From Clostridia bacterium (lineage in GTDB: Bacteria; Bacillota_A; Clostridia; Christensenellales; Borkfalkiaceae), in the NCBI GenBank assembly GCA_017462505.1, contig JAFTQY010000025.1:1-34437 (forward strand): DNA of 34,437 nt. Reading direction: 5' to 3'. Below, piece by piece: positions 8,159 through 13,908 of the stretch. The notes beneath the pieces were generated by a model. The model worked only from the letters and a program-made list of their open reading frames with translations. It made no database searches and was not told the DNA's origin. A program made the translations under genes and the position numbers. Numbering within the stretch: position 1 is the first letter of the stretch; each line of letters starts with the position of its first letter.

Positions 8159-9477
8159 AAAAGACGGAAAGGGTCAGCTATAAAGAAAATACGCCCGCGT
8201 TCACGGACGAGATGAAAAAGACGTATACGATCCTCGCGCCGAACATGCTCCCGTACCATTTCGATATTTTGGCGGAAATTGTGGAAAGCCGCGGTTATAA
8301 GGTCGAGATTTTGAAAACGGAGGGGCGTTCGATCATTGACGAGGGGTTAAAGCACGTGCACAACGATACTTGCTATCCCGCTCTTTGCGTTATCGGGCAG
8401 TTTATCGACGCGCTCAAAAGCGGAAAATATGACGTAAACAAAACGGCGGTGTTGATCACGCAATCGGGCGGTGGTTGCCGCGCGTCCAACTACGTGGCGT
8501 TGCTCCGCAAGGCTTTAAAGGCAGAATACCCCCAAGTGCCCGTGTTGTCCTTGAACTTTTCGGGCTTGGAAAAGGGGAACGGGCTGGATCTGCGCCTCAA
8601 AGATATCCTGAAAATGGGTTACGGCATTTTCTACGCCGACGCGATCATGAGCCTGTATAATCAATGCAAGCCGTACGCAAAAGACCCGAAAGAGGCTGAC
8701 CGTGTCCGCGACGAAAGCATTTTGTACGTCAAAAACACGTTGCGCTCCAAGGAGTATAAAAAATACGAAAGGGTGACTGCCGAGCTGATTTCCCGTTTTA
8801 AAGGGGTGGAGCTTGCGCGTACGGAAAAGGTAAAGGTGGGTATCGTGGGCGAGATCTACGTGAAATATTCCCCCCTTGCCAACAACGGGCTGGAAAGCTT
8901 TTTGTATGCGGAGGATTGCGAACCCGTCGTGCCTGCGCTGATGGACTACGTCATGTATTGTATCGTCAACGTCATCAACGACGCAAAGCTGTACAACAAG
9001 GGCAAAAAGATGGCGTTTATCTATAAGCTTATTTATAAATTGCTGTTAAAAATTCAGCGGTACATGATAGGCGCGTTTGAGGCGGCGGGCTTTGAACCGC
9101 CCCACGATTTTGAATACCTGCGCGCCTGTGCGGATAAGGTTATCCACCAAGGCGTGAAGATGGGCGAGGGGTGGCTGATCCCTGCGGAGATGGTCGCCTT
9201 ATACGAAAGCGGCACGGAAAATATCGTATGCGCGCAACCGTTCGGGTGCTTGCCCAACCATATCGTCGGCAAGGGTGCGGCGCGCGCGGTCAAGACCTTG
9301 CACGAGGGCGTGAATATCGTGCCGATCGATTACGACCCGTCCGCCACCAAGGTCAACCAAGAAAACCGCTTAAAATTGATGTTGGCGACGGCGCGGGATA
9401 AAATTGCGGAACAAACCGCCGCAAAAACGGCAACGGCGGAAAACGAAGTTTTGCAAGAAGTCGCCGTTACGGAATAA
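8155..9477 (+). CDS. Acyl-CoA dehydratase activase-related protein, C-terminal part
   Basis: A 440-residue protein matching the C-terminal part of large activase-related proteins, related to the HgdB/DUF2229 fold. Landmarks include HVHNDTCYPALCVIGQF, the glycine/cysteine segment TQSGGGCRASNY, and near the end CAQPFGCLPNHIVGKGAAR; the cysteines suggest an iron-sulfur site. Its ATG overlaps the stop of the preceding gene (ATGA at 8155-8158), implying translational coupling and equimolar synthesis. The last 25 or so residues are Ala/Thr/Glu-rich and probably disordered. An intrinsic terminator follows. No dehydratase alpha/beta genes lie nearby, so the partner is unknown. Confidence 0.87.
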   Translation: MKKTERVSYKENTPAFTDEMKKTYTILAPNMLPYHFDILAEIVESRGYKVEILKTEGRSIIDEGLKHVHNDTCYPALCVIGQFIDALKSGKYDVNKTAVLITQSGGGCRASNYVALLRKALKAEYPQVPVLSLNFSGLEKGNGLDLRLKDILKMGYGIFYADAIMSLYNQCKPYAKDPKEADRVRDESILYVKNTLRSKEYKKYERVTAELISRFKGVELARTEKVKVGIVGEIYVKYSPLANNGLESFLYAEDCEPVVPALMDYVMYCIVNVINDAKLYNKGKKMAFIYKLIYKLLLKIQRYMIGAFEAAGFEPPHDFEYLRACADKVIHQGVKMGEGWLIPAEMVALYESGTENIVCAQPFGCLPNHIVGKGAARAVKTLHEGVNIVPIDYDPSATKVNQENRLKLMLATARDKIAEQTAAKTATAENEVLQEVAVTE

Positions 9478-9485
9478 AACAAACG

Positions 9486-9512
9486 AGGGGGTGTGCATGT
9501 AACCCCCTTTTT
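9486..9512 (+). terminator. Intrinsic terminator of the activase operon
   Basis: Stem GGGGGT (9487-9492) with ACCCCC (9502-9507), nine-base loop, then TTTTT. Confidence 0.88.
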
Positions 9513-9548
9513 GCAACCAAAAGTTGATAAAAAACAACGAATGGTATA

Positions 9549-9577
9549 TTGATTTTCAAGGAAAAAGCCATTATAAT
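9549..9577 (+). promoter_or_regulatory. Promoter of the XRE regulator gene
   Basis: TTGATT (9549-9554), 17-base spacer, TATAAT (9572-9577). It lies inside the upstream extension of the open frame, which argues for translation starting at ATG 9605 rather than earlier. Confidence 0.85.
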
Positions 9578-9604
9578 AGAGGTAGAAAGCTTGGAGGTCG
9601 AAAT

Positions 9605-10087
9605 ATGAGAACGATTGGACAAAATATTGCGTTTTATCGTAAGAAGAAGGGCATTACGCAGGAAAAGCTCGCGGAAATATGCGAGGTTACCCCGCAGGCG
9701 GTTTCCAAATGGGAAAACGATTTATCCTGTCCTGACGTTATGCTGTTGAAACAGCTTGCACGTGCCTTTGGAATTAGCGTAGACGTTCTTTTGGAAGAAG
9801 ATGAAAATTCGATCGTGGATTTTGTTACGGAAGAGATATCGAAAGGCAAACTTCTAAAAATGCGCGTTATAGACGAAGAAGATAAAGTAATGATCAATTT
9901 GCCGATTGCGCTTATGGAAATAATATTGAAAAACAAAGAACTCAAAAACAGTATCCATATAACAGACAAGAATTTGACGGATACGGTGGATTTTGAAAAG
10001 GTGATGGAGCTGGCGTCTATGGGGGTTATCGGTAAAATTTTAGAAGTTCAATCGGGGGGCGCGTTGGTGGAGATATGGATAGAATGA
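9605..10087 (+). CDS. XRE-family transcriptional regulator with C-terminal beta-rich domain
   Basis: Residues 1-65 are a Cro/C1-type helix-turn-helix (IGQNIAFYRKKKGITQEKLA, then VTPQAVSKWEND), ending with the typical SVDVLLEED. Residues 80-160 form a second domain (LKMRVIDEEDKVMINLPIAL to LVEIWIE) that resembles the short domain seen in LiaX/YvlB-like and SHOCT-like proteins; that resemblance is a recollection of pattern, not a search result. The start at 9605 is set by GGAGG at 9593-9597 and by the promoter just upstream; the longer frame from 9524 would include the promoter. The stop overlaps the next gene. Probably a self-contained two-gene regulatory operon. Confidence 0.88.
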   Translation: MRTIGQNIAFYRKKKGITQEKLAEICEVTPQAVSKWENDLSCPDVMLLKQLARAFGISVDVLLEEDENSIVDFVTEEISKGKLLKMRVIDEEDKVMINLPIALMEIILKNKELKNSIHITDKNLTDTVDFEKVMELASMGVIGKILEVQSGGALVEIWIE

Positions 10088-10320
10088 AAATAGTCGTTTC
10101 CCAAGGTGGAGGAGAGCGGCAAATTGAAATGGAGTTAGAAGAAGGGCTAAAAATAGCGTTTGGAAAAAGCAACTTGTATAGCGAAGATAAAGAGAAAGAA
10201 ACATCTTTGATAAAAGAGATAAGCGCGCGTTTGGACGAATATAGAAATAAAAACGGCTCGCTGGTGCTATTAGAAGTGGAAGAACACGAAAAAACGCTGA
10301 TTAAAATTATGATTGAATGA
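10084..10320 (+). CDS. Small protein resembling the C-terminal domain of the preceding regulator
   Basis: A 78-residue acidic protein. It starts MKIVVSQGGGERQIEMELEE and ends LVLLEVEEHEKTLIKIMIE, which parallels the start (MRVIDEEDKVMINLPIAL) and end (GKILEVQSGGALVEIWIE) of the second domain of the XRE regulator. It may therefore be a stand-alone version of that domain, perhaps a partner or antagonist of the regulator; this is inference. ATG 10084 overlaps the upstream stop (ATGA); ATG 10075 is an in-frame alternative that adds three residues. A terminator follows directly. No known function is recognised. Confidence 0.72.
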   Translation: MKIVVSQGGGERQIEMELEEGLKIAFGKSNLYSEDKEKETSLIKEISARLDEYRNKNGSLVLLEVEEHEKTLIKIMIE

Positions 10321-10361
10321 AAACGAAAAAAGACACGAAAATCCGTGCCTTTTTTCGTTTC
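10320..10361. terminator. Intrinsic terminator, probably bidirectional
   Basis: A long stem pairs AAACGAAAAAAG (10321-10332) with CTTTTTTCGTTT (10349-10360), with an inner CACG/CGTG helix. It separates the XRE operon from the converging DUF4130 gene and has A- and T-runs suited to both directions. Confidence 0.85.
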
Positions 10362-10383
10362 ATTGCGTACCGTATGCCCACGT

Positions 10384-11124
10384 TTAAGGCATATCGGGCG
10401 GGGTTTCCTGTCGTTCGGGCAGGAATTTCCAGTACCGCTTGGGCATATATCCGCGCATTTGTTTTAACCGCTCGCGACAGGGGATATTTACCGCGCCGTA
10501 ATATTCTTTCCAAAGAGATTGCCAACCGAGCTCGTCAGCGGAAAGCAAAATATCTGCTTGCGCCAAGGGCGCAACAAACGTGTTTTTGCCGTCGTAAACC
10601 GCCGCCTTTTGCCGTTTAACGTCGTGCAAAACAAAGGGGAATTGCGGCAACCGCGCCCGAAAATGGGGTACGAGCAGATCGCAAATATCGTTGTCGGGGG
10701 AAAAGGGCGCATATAAAGCGCCGCTTTCCGTTTCCATAAAGCGGATAAATCCGTGCATTTTATGTATCTCGTGCCCGACCCTTTTGATGCATTCCACGGC
10801 GGCGAACACGTCGGGGTTGGCAAGCCGTTTGCATACGGGTCTCTTTTCCTGCGCGATCAACCGCAGATACTTAAAGGCAAGCTGTTCTCGGTTGTCCGCG
10901 CCGCTCCGCAATAATCTGTCCAGATCAAACGCGCAATCGCAATCAAAGGACAGCAGGCGTTCTTCCGCGCGTTTTGCGCGCGCCAAATCGGTAGGCACGT
11001 CGATCGTCGCCATGCCCAAGGGTATCTGCGCGCGCCCCGAGGTCACAATGGCGGCAGGGTCGGGGAAAGCGATCAAAAGGGCGGTCAACAGCCCGTATTT
11101 TGTTCCGTCAAAGCAATAGACCAT
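10384..11124 (-). CDS. DUF4130 (TIGR03915-type) probable DNA metabolism protein
   Basis: A 246-residue cytosolic protein matching the family always found with a particular radical SAM protein. Recognisable segments are VYCFDGTKYGLLTALLIAF at the start, RLANPDVFAAVECIKRVGHE, KMHGFIRFMET and the C-terminal WQSLWKEYYGAVNIPCRER. The family has been linked to uracil-DNA glycosylase domains in other genomes, hence the proposed role in DNA repair or modification; no activity is established. It begins eight bases after the radical SAM stop, with a GGGGG Shine-Dalgarno inside that gap, so the two form one operon. Confidence 0.87.
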   Translation of the reverse strand: MVYCFDGTKYGLLTALLIAFPDPAAIVTSGRAQIPLGMATIDVPTDLARAKRAEERLLSFDCDCAFDLDRLLRSGADNREQLAFKYLRLIAQEKRPVCKRLANPDVFAAVECIKRVGHEIHKMHGFIRFMETESGALYAPFSPDNDICDLLVPHFRARLPQFPFVLHDVKRQKAAVYDGKNTFVAPLAQADILLSADELGWQSLWKEYYGAVNIPCRERLKQMRGYMPKRYWKFLPERQETPPDMP

Positions 11125-11132
11125 AACGCCCC

Positions 11133-12404
11133 CTATAATTGTCCGTGCAGGGCGATCAAGGCGTTTTGCGGCGTGGAAAGCATACTAAACAGGTTTAATT
11201 GTTCCGCGCTTTCCTGAGTTTCCGCCGCCGCCAACAGCCCGCGCACGGCGGTCACGTTTTCCGTCCCGAAAAACTTTCCGTCGCAGGTGATAAAATGTTT
11301 TGCGCGCTTTAATGCCACCCGCATTTTCGTCAGGTCCTCAAAGCGCAATTTCGTGTACTTACGCGCCTCCATGATCTTGTACGCGTTTTTCGCGCCGATC
11401 CCCGGCACGCGGAGCAGCGTTTCCAACGGTGCGCGGTTGATCTCGACGGGAAAAAGGTGCATATTCCGCAAAGCCCACGCGCATTTGGGATCAAATTCCA
11501 TAGACAGGTTTTCTCCCTCGGAAACGATCTCGTCCACCGAAAACCCGTAAAAGCGGAGCAGCCAGTCCGCTTGATAGAGGCGGTGCTCGCGCAGTTGCCC
11601 CGCGCCCACGTCGGGCAGAGCGTTATCCTTGACCACGGGCACGTACGACGAATAATACACCCGTTTTAAGCCGTTCTTTTGATACAAGGCGTTCGTCAGG
11701 CGCAAAATCTGCCCGTCCGCCTCGGGGCTTGCGCCGATAATCATCTGCGTCGTTTGCCCCGCGGGCAAAAAATACCCCTTGACAAGTCCCTTGCGCTTTT
11801 CTTCGCGGAAAGCCTCCGTCTGCGCCGCCAACGTTTTCATGGGCGTTAAAAGGCTTTCCTTGCTCTTTTGCGGCGCTAAAAGTTTCAGGCTCTTTTCGCT
11901 GGGCAGTTCCACGTTATAGCTCATGCGGTCAACGTAGCGCGCCGCCTCCGTCATCATGCGCGCGTCCGCGCGGGGGATACCTTTTAAATGAATATATCCG
12001 TGAAAGCCGTACTCCGTCCTCAGTTTTTTGACGACCAAAAGCAGGCGTTCCATGGTGTAATCGGGGTTGACGTGCACCGCCGACGACAAAAATAGCCCCT
12101 CGATATAATTGCGCTTGTAAAAATCGACCGTCAATTCACAAATCTCGTCGGGAGTAGCCGTCGCGCGCGGCACGTCCGCGTCCAAGCGGTTGGGACAGTA
12201 TTTACAATTATAAATACAGTCGTTAGAAAGCAGAATTTTCAATAAAGATACACACCGTCCGTCGGGCGTGAACGAATGGCAGCACCCCGCAACGTACCCG
12301 TTGCCCATGCCGCCCGCATTTTTGCGCCCGCTACCCGACGACGAACAGGACACGTCGTACTTTGCGCTCTCCGTTAAAATTTTCAGCTTTTCTTCGGATA
12401 TCAT
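11133..12404 (-). CDS. Radical SAM protein linked to DNA modification/repair (TIGR03916-type)
   Basis: A 423-residue radical SAM protein with the cluster motif CIYNCKYC, preceded by the family-specific AKYDVSCSSSGSGR and HSFTPDGRCVSLLK segments. A helix-hairpin-helix near the C-terminus (LRVPGIGAKNAYKIMEARK) suggests DNA binding. The family is consistently paired with the DUF4130 gene that follows here and is annotated as a putative DNA modification or repair protein; its reaction is unknown. The start at 12404 matches the usual N-terminus (MISEEKLKILTESAKYDVSC); a longer frame would run through the promoter. The ATG lies six bases from the -10 box, so the transcript may be leaderless. Confidence 0.9.
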   Translation of the reverse strand: MISEEKLKILTESAKYDVSCSSSGSGRKNAGGMGNGYVAGCCHSFTPDGRCVSLLKILLSNDCIYNCKYCPNRLDADVPRATATPDEICELTVDFYKRNYIEGLFLSSAVHVNPDYTMERLLLVVKKLRTEYGFHGYIHLKGIPRADARMMTEAARYVDRMSYNVELPSEKSLKLLAPQKSKESLLTPMKTLAAQTEAFREEKRKGLVKGYFLPAGQTTQMIIGASPEADGQILRLTNALYQKNGLKRVYYSSYVPVVKDNALPDVGAGQLREHRLYQADWLLRFYGFSVDEIVSEGENLSMEFDPKCAWALRNMHLFPVEINRAPLETLLRVPGIGAKNAYKIMEARKYTKLRFEDLTKMRVALKRAKHFITCDGKFFGTENVTAVRGLLAAAETQESAEQLNLFSMLSTPQNALIALHGQL

Positions 12405-12410
12405 ACCTAC

Positions 12411-12439
12411 ATTATACCCCTTCCAAATATAAAAGTCAA
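12411..12439 (-). promoter_or_regulatory. Promoter of the radical SAM/DUF4130 operon
   Basis: Minus-strand TTGACT (12434-12439), 17-base spacer, TATAAT (12411-12416), then six bases to the ATG. Near-consensus, with transcription predicted to start at the initiation codon. Confidence 0.82.
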
Positions 12440-12459
12440 ACATTTGTTCGTGTATTTTT

Positions 12460-12492
12460 ATAAAAAAGAAAGCCGAATTTTTCGTTCGGCTT
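12460..12492 (-). terminator. Intrinsic terminator downstream of pnuC
   Basis: On the minus strand the stem AAGCCGAA/TTCGGCTT (12485-12492 with 12470-12477) is followed by TCTTTTTT. It would end the transcript arriving from pnuC before the radical SAM promoter. Confidence 0.82.
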
Positions 12493-12519
12493 GGCAAAGC
12501 TTATCAAGGAAAGGAAACG

Positions 12520-12609
12520 GTCATGCCGACCGAGCGAAGCGAGTGGAGCGTATCTAAAAAAGAAGAGATACACTCGACTGCGCAACGGAGTTGCTCCGCT
12601 CGGTATGAC
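12520..12609. repeat. 90-bp foldback (hairpin) element
   Basis: The ends are inverted copies (GTCATGCCGA and TCGGTATGAC) and the middle pairs GTATCT with AGATAC around an A-rich loop. The body carries GAGCGAAGCGAG-type sequence common in dispersed intergenic hairpin repeats of Firmicutes. It encodes nothing and lies between pnuC and its terminator. It resembles a REP- or MITE-like element; copy number elsewhere cannot be seen from here. Confidence 0.65.
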
Positions 12610-12665
12610 GGTATCGTGTATTTTCTATGCAATGTATAGTTGCGTGTGTGCCTGCGTAAGAAAGC

Positions 12666-13364
12666 TTAATCGTGCGCTTGCCGTTTTTTCATGCGCGTCC
12701 AGCTGACAAAGCTGTACGTGTCGTTGAACAAAAAGGTGGTAAAGCACACGACGGTAGGCAGATACGAGGTATCGTGAATACTCGCCGTCACCCACAGGAC
12801 GATCAAAACGATATCGTTGGCAACGTACGCAAGCGCGTAATAGGGGCTGCGGAAAAAGAGCAAGGACGCGGCAAGCATGCTCGTCGTGACGGAGATCGTG
12901 CTGACGATCAAATTGTCGGTGTTAAAATACCGTAAAACAAAATACAAAATTACGGTCGCCAGAATAGAAAGCCCGATACAAATCAACCATTTTTTTGCGG
13001 ACAGCGTGCCGACCTGCACTTCGTGCTTGCCCTGCTTGGACGGGTTTTTTAGCCAACTGATACAGGCAAAAACAGCGGCGGGCAGGCTCATAAAAACGTA
13101 GGTGATCATCTCGCCGTAATAGCGTGCGCGTATGGAAACAATGCCGTACAGGATACTGAAAATGATAATCATGATCTGCCCGACAAAATTCCCTTTGGCA
13201 ATAAAAATAAGCGAGGTCACGCCAAGGAGCGAGGCGATGAGGCTCAGAGGATAAACGTTGCCGCCCACGCAAGACGACACCGTGATCAGCGTTACCGAAC
13301 ACAGCCAAAGCACCCGCTCAAAGGGCGTAAAATATGCAATGCAGTCTTTTAAAGATTTTTTCAT
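12666..13364 (-). CDS. pnuC: PnuC-family vitamin/nucleoside transporter
   Basis: A 232-residue membrane protein with about seven hydrophobic segments. The hallmark PnuC segments are present: KGNFVGQIMIIIFSILYGIV, RYYGEMITYVFMSLPAAVFA with the following WLKNP, and the C-terminal FNDTYSFVSWTRMKKRQ. PnuC proteins facilitate uptake of nicotinamide riboside; close relatives carry thiamine or riboflavin, so substrate is not certain. No Shine-Dalgarno is visible before the ATG. A 144-base structured leader precedes the gene, suggesting RNA-level control. A terminator lies about 170 bases downstream. Confidence 0.88.
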   Translation of the reverse strand: MKKSLKDCIAYFTPFERVLWLCSVTLITVSSCVGGNVYPLSLIASLLGVTSLIFIAKGNFVGQIMIIIFSILYGIVSIRARYYGEMITYVFMSLPAAVFACISWLKNPSKQGKHEVQVGTLSAKKWLICIGLSILATVILYFVLRYFNTDNLIVSTISVTTSMLAASLLFFRSPYYALAYVANDIVLIVLWVTASIHDTSYLPTVVCFTTFLFNDTYSFVSWTRMKKRQAHD

Positions 13365-13508
13365 AGCGTTTTGTAGGCAGAAATCAACCGAGTGGTAGGG
13401 ACAGAGCTTAAATAAAAAGCATTCGTATAACGTGCCTTCTAAGACCTAACGGCACGGAATATGAACGCTGTTCATGTTGCCACCCGGTGGCGGCGGGATA
13501 TTTAAGAT
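13365..13508 (-). ncRNA. Structured 5' leader of pnuC, candidate riboswitch
   Basis: Read on the minus strand, the leader begins with CTTAAATA (13506-13499), which pairs perfectly with TATTTAAG (13414-13407). This 8-bp helix closes a junction containing three hairpins: GCCAC/GTGGC (13479-13491), ATGAAC/GTTCAT (13461-13475) and CGTGCC/GGCACG (13431-13456). The helix begins about two bases from the predicted transcription start. A further 42 bases without a Shine-Dalgarno reach the pnuC ATG. I do not recognise the class: TPP, FMN and T-box signatures are absent. The ligand is unknown; a vitamin-type molecule linked to PnuC would be the natural guess. Confidence 0.6.
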
Positions 13509-13514
13509 TTCTAT

Positions 13515-13544
13515 ATTATACAGGATTTTGGTGTCGTTTGTCAA
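13515..13544 (-). promoter_or_regulatory. Promoter of pnuC
   Basis: Minus-strand consensus TTGACA (13539-13544), 18-base spacer, consensus TATAAT (13515-13520); start expected near 13508. Confidence 0.85.
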
Positions 13545-13634
13545 GTGTTGCGCGAGGGCTTTTTTTTTATCAAAAAAATCTATAATACTCCACAAAACGA
13601 TTAAGAAATATAGAAAATTTGTATCGTCAAAAAC

Positions 13635-13664
13635 TTGACATTGTAAAAAAATATATGCTAAAAT
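13635..13664 (+). promoter_or_regulatory. Promoter of the Na/Pi symporter gene
   Basis: TTGACA (13635-13640), 18-base spacer, TAAAAT (13659-13664) with an extended -10 TGC. Start expected near 13671, leaving a leader of about 238 bases. Confidence 0.83.
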
Positions 13665-13670
13665 GTAAAA

Positions 13671-13850
13671 GGTAATGATGAGAAAGTAGCAAACGCAGAG
13701 GGTTGCGGCGAGCCAAAGGAGTGGCTGATCGGAAATTAGTCAGGCTTGCAAACAGTTGTGAAACTCATTGTAGGCAAAGCCGTACAATGACGTTCTTTTT
13801 AAAAGGGATTTTCAAGGTATGGCGAAAAAAGCGCTATACCTTTTTTATTG
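13671..13850 (+). ncRNA. Structured 5' leader with attenuator upstream of the Na/Pi symporter, candidate riboswitch
   Basis: GATGAG (13677-13682) can pair with CTCATT (13764-13769), enclosing small hairpins GCAA/TTGC and AGCCA/TGGCT. The 3' strand of this helix overlaps the strong hairpin CATTGTA..TACAATG (13766-13789), so the two structures exclude each other. An intrinsic terminator (13814-13846) follows, about 60 bases before the start codon. Promoter, exclusive pairings and terminator together are the layout of a transcription-attenuating riboswitch. I checked against T-box, S-box, lysine, c-di-AMP and c-di-GMP motifs from memory and recognise none. Confidence 0.62.
13814..13846 (+). terminator. 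Leader terminator (attenuator) before the Na/Pi symporter gene
   Basis: An 11-bp stem AAGGTATGGCG / CGCTATACCTT (13814-13824 with 13832-13842) is followed by a T-run to 13846. It lies between the promoter and the gene it serves, so it is expected to be conditional. Confidence 0.82.
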
Positions 13851-13908
13851 TCAATAGGGTATTTACAAAAGAGAAAAAACAAATATTATATACGTAAGGA
13901 GAGAAAAA

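Noticed and set aside
9524..9604. N-terminal extension of the XRE regulator
   Set aside because: The segment contains the TTGATT/TATAAT promoter and ends with a strong GGAGG site for ATG 9605.
13365..13508. T-box element before pnuC, suggested by GGGTGGCAAC
   Set aside because: No stem I region fits between the promoter and this motif, and the 3' side does not form the expected antiterminator pairing.
13671..13850. T-box element before the Na/Pi symporter, suggested by AAAGTAG and GCGAGCC
   Set aside because: The downstream TGGNACC-type T-box sequence is absent.
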